Notes under the pieces: model-generated
The model's input: only the letters and a program-made list of their open reading frames with translations
Databases searched by the model: none
Told to the model about the DNA's origin: nothing
Program-made: the position numbers and the translations under genes
Assembly (NCBI RefSeq): GCF_003627055.1
Contig: NZ_CP032624.1
Coordinates: forward strand, 1,302,001 to 1,366,000
Source: Gryllotalpicola protaetiae
GTDB taxonomy: Bacteria > Actinomycetota > Actinomycetes > Actinomycetales > Microbacteriaceae
Reading direction: 5' to 3'
Length of the DNA: 64,000 nucleotides
In this document: positions 51,503 to 59,654 of the stretch, in pieces
How the letters are laid out: each line of letters begins with the position of its first letter
How positions within the stretch are numbered: the stretch's first letter is position 1

Positions 51503-52789
51503 GTGAAGATTCTCGTCCTCGGTTCCGGCGCGCGCGAGCACGCGATCATCACCAGTCTGCTGTCGGAGAGCGAGCAGCACGACATCGTCGCCGCCCCGGG
51601 GAACGCCGGCATCGCGCGCCAGGTGCGCACCGTCGAGCTCGACCCGAGTGACCCGATCGCGGTCACCGAGTACGCCGTCGACAACCGGGTCGAGCTGGTC
51701 GTCATCGGCCCTGAGGCCCCGCTGATCGCCGGCGTTGCCGACCCGCTGCGCGAGCGTGGCATCGCCGTGTTCGGGCCGTCGAAGGCCGCGGCGCAGCTCG
51801 AGGGCTCGAAGACCTTCGCCAAGCGCATCATGGAGGCCGCAGGCGTCCCGACCGGCCGCGCCGAGCTGGCCGGCACCATCGCCGAGGTCGAGAAGACCAT
51901 CGACGAATTCGGCGCCCCCTACGTCATCAAGGCCGACGGTCTCGCCGCGGGCAAGGGCGTGCTGGTCACCTCCGATCGCGCAGCCGCCGTCGACCATGCC
52001 GACTACTGGCTCGAGCACGGGCCGGTGCTCATCGAGGAGTTCCTCGACGGGCCCGAGGTCTCGCTCTTCCTCTTCAGCGACGGCCACGACGTGCTGCCGC
52101 TCACCCCCGCGCAGGACTTCAAGCGACTGCTCGACGGCGACGGCGGCCCGAACACCGGCGGCATGGGCGCCTACTCGCCGCTGCCGTGGCTCGCCGAGGG
52201 CTTCGTCGACGAGGTCATCGACACGGTCGCCCTGCCGACCGTGCGTCGCCTCGAGTCCGAGGGCACCCCGTTCATCGGCCTGCTGTACTGCGGCCTCGTC
52301 ATCACCTCGAAGGGCGTGCGCGTCATCGAGTTCAACGCGCGCTTCGGCGACCCCGAGACCCAGGTCGTGCTCGCGCGCCTCGTGACGCCGCTGTCGCAGC
52401 TGCTGTTCGCCTCGGCGACCGGCGGCCTGGCCGCCCTGCCGCGGCCCGAGTTCGCGCTCGACGTCGCGATCACGGTCGTGATCGCGAGCGAGGGCTACCC
52501 GGAGAAGTCGCTCACCGGCCGCCAGATCACCGGCATCGAGGCGGCTGAGGCGGTGCCCGAGGTCACGGTGCTGCACGCCGCGACCGACATCGCATCGCTG
52601 ACGGATGCCGTGGACGCCGGCACCTGGACCTCCGTCGGCCTCGTGGCCACCGGCGGTCGCGTGCTGTCGGTCGTCGCGCTCGGCTCCGACTTCGCCGAGG
52701 CGCGCGAGCGCGTCTACGAAGCCGTCGGCAAGATCGGCCTGGAGGGCTCGCAGCACCGCACCGACATCGCCGCGCGCGTCGCGGGCTGA
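51503..52789 (+). CDS. purD: Phosphoribosylamine-glycine ligase
   Basis: 428 aa. GAR synthetase, step 2 of purine synthesis. N-domain MKILVLGSGAREHAI, ATP-grasp segments YVIKADGLAAGKGVLV, DGGPNTGGMGAYSPLPWL and VIEFNARFGDPETQVVL. GTG 51503 follows TACGCT (51491-51496) by 6 nt, suggesting a leaderless mRNA. A stem-loop (52793-52821) begins 3 bp after the stop. Confidence 0.97.
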   Translation: MKILVLGSGAREHAIITSLLSESEQHDIVAAPGNAGIARQVRTVELDPSDPIAVTEYAVDNRVELVVIGPEAPLIAGVADPLRERGIAVFGPSKAAAQLEGSKTFAKRIMEAAGVPTGRAELAGTIAEVEKTIDEFGAPYVIKADGLAAGKGVLVTSDRAAAVDHADYWLEHGPVLIEEFLDGPEVSLFLFSDGHDVLPLTPAQDFKRLLDGDGGPNTGGMGAYSPLPWLAEGFVDEVIDTVALPTVRRLESEGTPFIGLLYCGLVITSKGVRVIEFNARFGDPETQVVLARLVTPLSQLLFASATGGLAALPRPEFALDVAITVVIASEGYPEKSLTGRQITGIEAAEAVPEVTVLHAATDIASLTDAVDAGTWTSVGLVATGGRVLSVVALGSDFAEARERVYEAVGKIGLEGSQHRTDIAARVAG

Positions 52790-52792
52790 TCG

Positions 52793-52821
52793 CCGCAACT
52801 CACTCGAGGGGTGAGTTGCGG
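52793..52821. terminator. Stem-loop between purD and convergent alditol oxidase
   Basis: Perfect 11-bp stem CCGCAACTCAC (52793-52803) / GTGAGTTGCGG (52811-52821), loop TCGAGGG. There is no T-run, so it would act as an I-shaped terminator or a 3'-end stabiliser. It is the simplest member of the palindromes found in convergent gaps. Confidence 0.65.
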
Positions 52822-52876
52822 TCGCCCGGCGTCGATCGAGGCGGCCCGAACTGCACCCTCGGCGCAGTGGCGAAGG

Positions 52877-54151
52877 CTAGAGACCCAGGCGGCGCGTGTA
52901 CGCGTTGCGGAAGACTCCGCGCGGGTCGTACTTCTGCACCAACGCGGCGAAGTCCGCGAAGCGCGGGTACAGGGCCGGGATGCGCGCGGCATCCGTGTAG
53001 ACCTTGCCCCAGTGCGGGCGCGCACCGAAGCGGGCCAGCGTCGCCTCGAGCAGGGCGCTCGCCGTCTCGACCGCGGCCTGCTCGCGCTTCCACGTGAAGT
53101 GGAAGGCGATGGCGCCATCCGCCCACTCGTCGTCGCCGCTCGAGTACGCGGTCGACAGCCACAGGCCGTCCGCTGCGATCGCGCGGAGCTCGCTGATCAG
53201 CAGCAGCGGGGTGACGTTCGCGGTGAGCTCCCGCACGGCGGCGACCGCGGCCTGCGCGTGGCGCCGAGGCAGCAGGTACTCCGTCTGGATCTCCTCGCCG
53301 GCGCTCGGCTGGAAGTCCAGCTTGAAGTGCGCGAGCCGCTCGTGCCATGAGCCCGCGACGCCGAACTGCTCGGTGGTCGCGGCGGCATCTGCCGCGGCGA
53401 TCATGTGCACTTTGTGCAGGGCGGGCGTTGCACCCAGTTCGCGAACGGATGCCTCGACCGAGGGCGCGGCGACGGCGGCCTTCACCCAGAGCTGGTTGAT
53501 CGACGACGGCGACCAGTCGGTGAACACGCTCACGCTGTAGGCGAGGTCGAGCGCTTCGGAGACGCGCTCGTATGGCACGCCGAGGTAGATCGTCTGCGCG
53601 ATCTCGAACGTCGGCACGATGTCGAGCTCGAGCTCGGTGACGATGCCGAGCGACCCGAACGCGACGACGGCGCCGTCGAAGTCGGCGTCACCGCGACGCA
53701 GCGTGACCAGCGACCCCGAGCCGTCGACGAAGGTGAGGGCGGCGACGACGCTCGACAGGTTGCCGTTGCGCGAGCCCGAGCCGTGGGTCGCGGTCGCGAC
53801 CGCACCCGCGACCGAGATGTGCGGCAGCGACGCGAGGTTGTGCAGCGCCCAGCCCTCTGCGGCGAGCGCGAGCGCGAGGTCGCCGTAGCGCAGCCCGCCC
53901 GCGACGGTCACGACCCGACGCTCGGCGTCGATCTCGATCTTCGCGGGCAGTTCGGCGAGGTTCACGAGGGTGCCGCTGTCGCCCGGGTCCGCGACGTCGT
54001 TGAAGGTGTGCCGCGTGCCGAGGGCGCGAACGGGCGAAGCATCCGTCGCCGCCGTGACCAGCTCTTGCACCTCACCGGCCGTGCGCGGCCTCGCGATCTT
54101 GGGCGCGCGATACGCGTAGTTGGCTGACCAGTTGACTTCGTCGTGTGCCAC
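52877..54151 (-). CDS. Alditol (xylitol) oxidase, FAD-dependent
   Basis: 424 aa. Closely follows Streptomyces AldO: NWSANYAYRAPKIARPRT, RALGTRHTFNDVADPGDSG (His that carries covalent FAD in AldO), NLASLPHISVAGAVATATHGSGSRNGNLSSVV, YSVSVFTDW, TEQFGVAGSWHERLAHFKLDFQPSAG and ARPHWGKVYT. Oxidises polyols such as xylitol or sorbitol with O2, giving an aldose and H2O2. GTG 54151 is 5 nt after AAGGAG; an in-frame GTG at 54157 lies inside that site. Single gene, divergent from purC. Confidence 0.9.
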   Translation of the reverse strand: MAHDEVNWSANYAYRAPKIARPRTAGEVQELVTAATDASPVRALGTRHTFNDVADPGDSGTLVNLAELPAKIEIDAERRVVTVAGGLRYGDLALALAAEGWALHNLASLPHISVAGAVATATHGSGSRNGNLSSVVAALTFVDGSGSLVTLRRGDADFDGAVVAFGSLGIVTELELDIVPTFEIAQTIYLGVPYERVSEALDLAYSVSVFTDWSPSSINQLWVKAAVAAPSVEASVRELGATPALHKVHMIAAADAAATTEQFGVAGSWHERLAHFKLDFQPSAGEEIQTEYLLPRRHAQAAVAAVRELTANVTPLLLISELRAIAADGLWLSTAYSSGDDEWADGAIAFHFTWKREQAAVETASALLEATLARFGARPHWGKVYTDAARIPALYPRFADFAALVQKYDPRGVFRNAYTRRLGL

Positions 54152-54232
54152 GAGCACTCCTTTGTTGCCGTTCCCTACATATTAGCGGTCGAACGGATGC
54201 CTGGCACCAGGCCCCTTGTTAAGATTGGGTCT

Positions 54233-55111
54233 GTGACTGCTCAGGTGCTGCCCGGCTGGACCCACGCGTACTCGGGGAAAGTGCGGGACCTCTACGTCCC
54301 TGAGGGCACAACCGACGCCGACGCGCCAGAGCTGCTCGTCGTCGCGAGCGACCGGGTGAGCGCGTTCGACTTCGTGCTCGCGCCCGGCATTCCGGGCAAG
54401 GGCGAGCTGCTCACCACGCTCTCGAACTGGTGGTTCTCGCAGCTCGCCGACGTGCCGAACCACCTCGTGCCGGGCGGCGGGGCGCGCATCCCCAGCGAGG
54501 TCGCCGGGCGCGCGATGCTCGTGAAGCCGCTCGAGATGTTCCCGATCGAGTGCGTCGTGCGCGGCTTCATCACCGGCAGCGGCTGGGCCGAGTACCAGGA
54601 GTCGCAGTCGGTCACCGGCATCCCGCTGCCCGCCGGCCTGCGCAACGGCGACCGGCTGCCCGCGCCGATCTTCACGCCCGCATGGAAGGCGCCGCAGGGC
54701 GAGCACGACGAGAACATCACGTTCGACCGCATGGTCGAGCTCGTGGGCGAGCCCGCGGCGGTCGCGCTGCGCGAGCTGTCGCTCAAGATCTACACGGACG
54801 CCGCGGCGAAGGCCGAGACGCAGGGCCTCATCGTCGCCGACACGAAGTTCGAGTTCGGAAGCGACACCGACGGTGTCATCACCCTCGCCGACGAGGTGCT
54901 CACCCCTGATTCCTCCCGCTACTGGGATCTCGCGACCTGGAACGCCGGTGCCACCCCCGACGAGCGCATGGCGAGCTTCGACAAGCAGATCGTGCGCGAC
55001 TGGCTCGCCGCCAACTGGGACAGGCAGGGCACGCCGCCCGAGCTGCCCCCCGTGATCGTGGCGCAGACCGCGGCGCGCTATGCCGAGCTCATCGAGCGGC
55101 TCGCGGCTTAG
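54233..55111 (+). CDS. purC: Phosphoribosylaminoimidazole-succinocarboxamide synthase
   Basis: 292 aa. SAICAR synthetase: WTHAYSGKVRDLYVPEG, LLVVASDRVSAFDFVLAPGIPGKGELLT, MFPIECVVRGFITGSGWAEYQ, GLIVADTKFEFG, DEVLTPDSSRYW. The GTG is 7 nt after TAAGAT (54220-54225) without an SD, again fitting a leaderless transcript. An upstream in-frame extension to 54143 is not supported. Confidence 0.96.
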   Translation: MTAQVLPGWTHAYSGKVRDLYVPEGTTDADAPELLVVASDRVSAFDFVLAPGIPGKGELLTTLSNWWFSQLADVPNHLVPGGGARIPSEVAGRAMLVKPLEMFPIECVVRGFITGSGWAEYQESQSVTGIPLPAGLRNGDRLPAPIFTPAWKAPQGEHDENITFDRMVELVGEPAAVALRELSLKIYTDAAAKAETQGLIVADTKFEFGSDTDGVITLADEVLTPDSSRYWDLATWNAGATPDERMASFDKQIVRDWLAANWDRQGTPPELPPVIVAQTAARYAELIERLAA

Positions 55112-55133
55112 CGCGCGTCAAGCGTCATCCGCA

Positions 55134-55199
55134 TGCGCGGGTGAAAGCGCGTGTCCGCGGGTGAAACGACGACCGCGGAAGCGTCGTTTCACCCGCGCA
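55134..55199. repeat. Nested palindrome, GCGGGTGAAAC family, copy D
   Basis: Outer arms TGCGCGGGTGAAA (55134-55146) / its complement (55187-55199). Inner stem TCCGCGG (55154-55160) / CCGCGGA (55173-55179). A second left word CGGGTGAAACGACG (55159-55172) can pair instead with CGTCGTTTCACCCG (55182-55195), so two exclusive hairpins share one right arm. It lies in the purC / MFS convergent gap. Confidence 0.85.
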
Positions 55200-55222
55200 C
55201 GCAAGATCTCCAACGAAGAGCG

Positions 55223-56767
55223 CTACTCGGCGACCACCTGGGGCGCGGGCTGCGCCTCCGCAGGGGCGTCGGCCGGGGCGGCGCCGCGCAGGTGGGTCGG
55301 CTTCACGAAGAAGGCTGCGCATACCGCGGCGATGATGATCACGGATGCCGGCAGGATCAGCGTCTCGCTCATGGCGTTGGTGAACGCGTCGCGCAGGAAC
55401 TCGGGCAGCTGCGTCGAGTTCGACGAGATGAGGCTGCCGCCCGTGGTCTTGCTGCCCGGGGGCAGCGCCTTCTGGATCTCGGCGGAGATACGGCTCGTCA
55501 TCAGCGCTGCGAGTGCCGACGAGCCGATCACCGAGCCGACCTGGCGGGTCGTGTTGAACACGCCGGAACCGGCGCCCGCCGCGCGCTGCGGCAGGTTGCG
55601 GTTCGCGGTCGTCGCGATCGGGCCCCACATGAACGCCGAGCCGAGACCCATGACCGCCGAGGGGATGAGCAGGAGCGGCCAGGCGATCGTCGGCGAGATC
55701 ATCGACGAGTAGAGCCAGAGCGCCGCTGCCACGAGCAGGACCCCGGGAACGACGAGCAGGCGCGGGTGCACGCGGTCGGTGAGGCGGCCGGCGATCGGCG
55801 CGAGCACGATCGAGAGGACCGCCGTCGGAACCGTCATGAGCGCCGACTCGGTCGGCGTGAATCCCCGCACGGCCTGGAAGAAGTAGACCAGCGGAATGAA
55901 CATCGCGGTGATCGAGAAGCCGACGGCCGAGATGGCGCCGTTCGCGAGCGAGAAGTTGCGGTCCTTGAAGAGGCTGAGCGGCAGCAGCGGCTCCTTCTTG
56001 TTGACCGCCTGCCACACGACGAAGAGGGCGATGAAGACGATGCCGCCGACGACGGACGCCCAAACCCAGCCGTTCCAGTTGTAGGTGTTGGATTCCTGCA
56101 GGCCGAACACCAGGAAGAAGAGGCCGACGGCCGAGAGGAACACGCCGAGCCAGTCGAAGGTGTGGCTGTGCGTCTCGAGCTTCGGCACGAGGATCGCGGC
56201 GAGCACGAAGGCGACGACGCCGATCGGCACGTTGACGAAGAAGATCCACTCCCAGCCGAGGCCGTCGACGAGCACGCCGCCCAGGATCGGGCCGACGAGC
56301 GTCGCGAAGCCGGCGGTCGCGCCCCAGAGCGCCATCGCCGTGCCGCGCTTCTCGGGCGCGAAAGTGCGGGTGATGACGGCCATCGTCTGCGGCGTCATCA
56401 GGCCGGCGCCGAGGCCCTGCACCGCGCGGGCGATGATCAGGTTGGTGATGCCGGTGCCGGGCAGGTGGTCGGAGAGGCCGCACCACAGCGACGCGAGCGT
56501 GAAGACCACGAGGCCGATGAGGTAGATGTTCTTCGGCCCGAAGCGGTCACCGAGGCGGCCGGTGACGAGCAGTGGGACGGCGTACGTCAGCAGATAGGCG
56601 CTGGTGACCCAGATGACGTTGTTGGTGGTGGTGTTCAGCCCCTCCTGAATGGAAGGGTTCGCGACCGACACGATCGTCGTGTCGATCAGGATCATGAAGA
56701 ATCCGATGACCAGGGCCCAGAGGGCCGGCCACGGTCGGATCTCCTTGGCGGGGTGAGTCGTTGTCAT
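55223..56767 (-). CDS. MFS drug exporter, DHA2 (EmrB/QacA) type
   Basis: 514 aa, 14 TM helices. TM1 signature LVIGFFMILIDTTIVSVANPSI (D-T-T-I-V), motif A GRLGDRFGPKNIYLIGLVVF, motif C in GATAGFATLVGPILGGVLVDGLGWEWIFFVNVPIG. The cytoplasmic C-tail is Ala/Pro-rich. The start overlaps the stop of the upstream PadR gene, so PadR controls this pump. Substrate unknown. Confidence 0.93.
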   Translation of the reverse strand: MTTTHPAKEIRPWPALWALVIGFFMILIDTTIVSVANPSIQEGLNTTTNNVIWVTSAYLLTYAVPLLVTGRLGDRFGPKNIYLIGLVVFTLASLWCGLSDHLPGTGITNLIIARAVQGLGAGLMTPQTMAVITRTFAPEKRGTAMALWGATAGFATLVGPILGGVLVDGLGWEWIFFVNVPIGVVAFVLAAILVPKLETHSHTFDWLGVFLSAVGLFFLVFGLQESNTYNWNGWVWASVVGGIVFIALFVVWQAVNKKEPLLPLSLFKDRNFSLANGAISAVGFSITAMFIPLVYFFQAVRGFTPTESALMTVPTAVLSIVLAPIAGRLTDRVHPRLLVVPGVLLVAAALWLYSSMISPTIAWPLLLIPSAVMGLGSAFMWGPIATTANRNLPQRAAGAGSGVFNTTRQVGSVIGSSALAALMTSRISAEIQKALPPGSKTTGGSLISSNSTQLPEFLRDAFTNAMSETLILPASVIIIAAVCAAFFVKPTHLRGAAPADAPAEAQPAPQVVAE

Positions 56768-57378
56768 TGCTTTACGTCTTTCTGTTCTGAAGTCGTGTGC
56801 GGGCTGGGGCGCGAGGCGTGCTTCTCCTCTTCCCAGTCCAGTGAGCCGGACTCGATGTCGTTCACGACGGACTCGAGCCAGGCGCGCTCGGAGTCGTACT
56901 GCGCGCGCAGGTAGTCGACGTCGAGCCAGTACTTGCGCGGCAGCTCCATGCGGCCGAGGTGCTTCAGCGACTCGGCGATGTAGTCGCGCCGTGCTCCGAG
57001 CTGCTGAAGACGGCGCTTGAGAAGGTTGATCACCGTCTCGCGCGGCAGGTTGTGCGCCTGCGAGATGGCGACGGGGAAGATCGGGAACTCGTACTCGGGC
57101 TCCTCGATGACCGCGGCGATGCGCTCGGCGAGGGCGAGGTTGCCTTTCTCGGTGATCTCGTAGGTGGTGCGCTCCGGCCGGTTGCCCTCGCGGTCGGTGC
57201 CGGTAACGCGCACCAGCCCGAGCTCTTCGAGCTTGTTGACCGTGTGATAGAGCGACCCCGGCCGCACCTTCACGATGCGGTCCTCAGAGCGCTGGATCAG
57301 CGTCTGGTACATCTCGTACGGGTGCATGGGTCGCTCGTTGAGCAGGGCCAGTGCAGCCATCGCCAACGGAGTTATCAC
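56764..57378 (-). CDS. PadR-family regulator of MFS pump
   Basis: 204 aa. Winged helix ITPLAMAALALLNERPMHPYEMYQTLIQRSEDRIVKVRPGSLYHTVNKLEELGLV in pieces, plus the Vir-like C-terminal dimerisation helices (residues 95-185). GTG 57378 lies 6 nt after a good promoter (TTGACA/AATAAT) with a palindrome in its spacer, giving a leaderless autoregulated mRNA. The stop overlaps the MFS start. Confidence 0.92.
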   Translation of the reverse strand: MITPLAMAALALLNERPMHPYEMYQTLIQRSEDRIVKVRPGSLYHTVNKLEELGLVRVTGTDREGNRPERTTYEITEKGNLALAERIAAVIEEPEYEFPIFPVAISQAHNLPRETVINLLKRRLQQLGARRDYIAESLKHLGRMELPRKYWLDVDYLRAQYDSERAWLESVVNDIESGSLDWEEEKHASRPSPHTTSEQKDVKQ

Positions 57379-57384
57379 GCACCG

Positions 57385-57413
57385 ATTATTCCTCGCGGAA
57401 TATTTCGTGTCAA
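57385..57413 (-). promoter_or_regulatory. padR-MFS promoter with operator in spacer
   Basis: On the minus strand TTGACA (57413-57408), a 17-bp spacer and AATAAT (57390-57385). The inverted repeat TATTCC (57387-57392) / GGAATA (57397-57402) overlaps the -10 and spacer, so a bound repressor would exclude polymerase. The start codon is at the expected +1. Confidence 0.78.
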
Positions 57414-57443
57414 CTAACGCCGAGTGAACTCAGCGAGGGCCGG

Positions 57444-57449
57444 TAGAAT
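57444..57449 (+). promoter_or_regulatory. -10 element of purS-purQ
   Basis: GGTAGAATC: the TAGAAT hexamer at 57444-57449 is close to consensus, 39 nt before the purS GTG. No clear -35 is seen 17 bp upstream. The resulting leader contains GGAGAA as RBS. Confidence 0.5.
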
Positions 57450-57488
57450 CCGGATGCAACCGCTCACGCGCACCGGACGGAGAACCAC

Positions 57489-57758
57489 GTGCCCACGATC
57501 GTCGTCGAAGTCATGCCGAAGGCAGAGCTGCTCGACCCCCAGGGCAAGGCGATCGCCGGCGCCCTCGCCCGTACCGGCCGCGGCGAGTTCCAGGTCCGTC
57601 AGGGCAAGCGCTTCGAGCTGACCGTCGACGGCCGCGAGCTCACGCAGGAGCTGCTCGACCAGGTCCGTGAGATCGCCGCAGACATCCTGTCCAACTCCGT
57701 CATCGAAGACGTCGTCGGCGTGCACGTGGTCGGGCGCGAGACGCCAGCGGGGGTCTGA
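57489..57758 (+). CDS. purS: FGAM synthase subunit PurS
   Basis: 89 aa, normal PurS size. PTIVVEVMPKAELLDPQGKAIAGALARTGRGEFQVRQGKRFEL and ILSNSVIEDVVGVHV. Small subunit that channels ammonia between PurQ and PurL in the FGAM synthase complex. GGAGAA precedes GTG 57489. purQ starts 3 bp after its stop. Confidence 0.95.
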   Translation: MPTIVVEVMPKAELLDPQGKAIAGALARTGRGEFQVRQGKRFELTVDGRELTQELLDQVREIAADILSNSVIEDVVGVHVVGRETPAGV

Positions 57759-57761
57759 GCC

Positions 57762-58460
57762 ATGGCCAGGATCGGCGTCGTCACCTTCCCCGGCTCGCTC
57801 GACGAGCGCGACGCGCAGCGCGCGATCCGCCTCGCGGGGGCCGAGCCCGTCGCGCTGTGGCACGGCGACCACGACCTGCAGGGCGTCGACGCGATCGTGC
57901 TGCCCGGCGGCTTCTCGTACGGCGACTACCTGCGCTGCGGCGCCATCGCCGCGCAGTCGCCCCTGATGGCCGAGGTCGTCGCCGCCGCGAACGCCGGCAC
58001 CCCGGTGCTCGGCATCTGCAACGGCTTCCAGATGCTCGTCGAGGCGCACCTGCTGCCCGGCGGCCTGATCCGCAACGACCACGGCAACTTCATCCGCCGC
58101 GACCAGCAGCTTACGGTCGAGAACACCACCACCGCGTGGACGAGCGAGTTCACACAGGGCGAGACGATCACGATCCCGCTCAAGAACGGCGAGGGCGGCT
58201 ACATCGCGGATGCCGAGACGCTGGCCCGCCTCGAGGGCGACGGCCGCGTCGTGTTCCGCTACCAGGGCGTCAACCCGAACGGGTCGCTGAACGACATCGC
58301 CGGCATCACCAACGAGCGCGGCAACGTGGTCGGGCTCATGCCGCACCCCGAGCACGCGGTCGAGCCGGGCTTCGGCCCGAACACGCGCGTGCGCATGCGC
58401 TCGGGCGTCGACGGACTCAAGTTCTTCACGAGCGCGCTGCGCGCACTTCAGGCGGTCTAG
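57762..58460 (+). CDS. purQ: FGAM synthase glutaminase subunit PurQ
   Basis: 232 aa. Class I glutamine amidotransferase: [23 protein letters not shown], nucleophile Cys in [14 protein letters not shown], and the His-x-Glu pair in [15 protein letters not shown]. Releases NH3 for PurL. purL, normally next, is absent; a DHDPS-family gene follows after 21 bp. Confidence 0.96.
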   Translation: MARIGVVTFPGSLDERDAQRAIRLAGAEPVALWHGDHDLQGVDAIVLPGGFSYGDYLRCGAIAAQSPLMAEVVAAANAGTPVLGICNGFQMLVEAHLLPGGLIRNDHGNFIRRDQQLTVENTTTAWTSEFTQGETITIPLKNGEGGYIADAETLARLEGDGRVVFRYQGVNPNGSLNDIAGITNERGNVVGLMPHPEHAVEPGFGPNTRVRMRSGVDGLKFFTSALRALQAV

Positions 58461-58481
58461 CAGGGGGCATAGCCTGGCGAC

Positions 58482-59369
58482 ATGACTGGGCCGTCACGCT
58501 TTCAACTGATCGCAGCGCCCGTCACCGTCTTCGGCGATGACGGCGAACTCGACCTCGGTGCCACGCGCACCCTGTTCGGCTGGCTGCATGAATGCGGCGT
58601 CGACGGCCTGTTCACCCCCGGCACGACGGGCGAGTTCACCGCGCTCGATGACGACGAGCGGTTGCGGGTCATCGAGGCGGCGCTCGAGGAGTTCGGCGCC
58701 GACGACGTCATCGCGCACGTCGGCGGCGCGGCTGCTCGACAGACGATGCGGCTCGCGCAGGCGGCGCAGCGCGCGGGTGCCACGCGGCTTGCGGCGATCA
58801 CGCCCTACTACTTCCCGGCAGGTGATGAGGCCCTGGTCGAGTACGTGAAGCGGGTGACGGATGTTTCGGCCGGAGCATCCGTCTATCTCTATGTCTTCCC
58901 CTCCCGCGCGGTGACGACCGTCGCGCCCGAGGCACTGGCCCGCGTGGCCGAGGTGCCCGGGCTCGTCGGCGCGAAGGTGTCGGGGCTGAGCTTCGCCGAG
59001 AATGAGGCCTATCGCGCGGCCGTGCCCGACGGCTTCGAGCTCTACTCGGGCAACGACGTCGACCTCGTGCGACTCGCGGAGGCCGGGTATGCGGGGGTGG
59101 TCTCGGGCGTCTCGAACGTGTTCCCCGAGCTGTTCGTGCGGGCAGCAAGGGCGGCCAGGTCGGGGCAGGACGACTCCGAGCTCCAGCCCCGCATCGATGC
59201 GGCCGTCGCGGCGACGGGCGCCGCCGACATTGGTCTGCTGAAGGCGGGGCTGACGCGGCGGGGGCTCGAGGCAGGCATCCCGCGCATCTCGATCAACCCG
59301 CCCACCCGCGAGCAGCTGGCCGCCCTCGAGTCGTCCGCCCCTTTCGAGTCCGCACGGCACAGCCTCTGA
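58482..59369 (+). CDS. DHDPS/NAL-family aldolase or lyase
   Basis: 295 aa TIM barrel. GTTGEFTALDDDER substrate-carboxylate loop, Schiff-base Lys in GLVGAKVSGLSF. The usual YNxP tyrosine motif reads YLYVFPS here, so the catalytic Tyr is retained but the context is altered, arguing against a true DapA. It probably cleaves or forms a C-C bond with a 2-keto acid. It follows purQ by 21 bp and may share its transcript. Confidence 0.85.
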   Translation: MTGPSRFQLIAAPVTVFGDDGELDLGATRTLFGWLHECGVDGLFTPGTTGEFTALDDDERLRVIEAALEEFGADDVIAHVGGAAARQTMRLAQAAQRAGATRLAAITPYYFPAGDEALVEYVKRVTDVSAGASVYLYVFPSRAVTTVAPEALARVAEVPGLVGAKVSGLSFAENEAYRAAVPDGFELYSGNDVDLVRLAEAGYAGVVSGVSNVFPELFVRAARAARSGQDDSELQPRIDAAVAATGAADIGLLKAGLTRRGLEAGIPRISINPPTREQLAALESSAPFESARHSL

Positions 59370-59392
59370 GGCCTCGCCACGCGCTGCGACAC

Positions 59393-59415
59393 GTATTACG
59401 CTTGATACGTAATAC
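59393..59415. promoter_or_regulatory. Operator of vapBC
   Basis: GTATTAC (59393-59399) and GTAATAC (59409-59415), 7-bp arms with a 9-bp spacer, ending directly at the AAGGAGG ribosome site. Local AT-richness also makes TAATAC a plausible -10. VapB-VapC complexes autorepress through such dyads. Confidence 0.72.
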
Positions 59416-59426
59416 AAGGAGGCGAC

Positions 59427-59654
59427 ATGCGATTGAACAGCAAGGGCCAGGTGACGATCCCGGCCGCGCTACGGCAGAAGTACGGCTTCCGCGAAGGCGA
59501 TGAAGTCGACGTGGTCGAGGACGGCGCGACGCTCAGAATCGTTCATCGCGACGCCGACCGCAGCCCGGCCGAGCGAGTGATCGCCCGAATGTGGGGCGCC
59601 GCAGGCCCCGGACCGACCACCGACGAGCTGATGGAACTTCTGCGTGGCGAGTGA
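59427..59654 (+). CDS. vapB: AbrB-type antitoxin
   Basis: 75 aa. N-terminal SpoVT/AbrB swapped-hairpin domain MRLNSKGQVTIPAALRQKYGFREGDEVDVVEDGATLRIV. C-terminal region (TTDELMELLRGE) would wrap the toxin. Strong AAGGAGG RBS. The coding end overlaps the toxin start by 11 bp. Confidence 0.93.
   Translation: MRLNSKGQVTIPAALRQKYGFREGDEVDVVEDGATLRIVHRDADRSPAERVIARMWGAAGPGPTTDELMELLRGE

Noticed and set aside
55151-56914. 587-aa open frame antisense to the MFS gene after purC
   Set aside because: It begins inside the palindromic repeat and reads the DHA2 transporter backwards; no family motifs.
58482-59369. Assigning dapA to the gene after purQ
   Set aside because: Altered catalytic-tyrosine context and absence of other lysine-pathway genes make a specific symbol unsafe.
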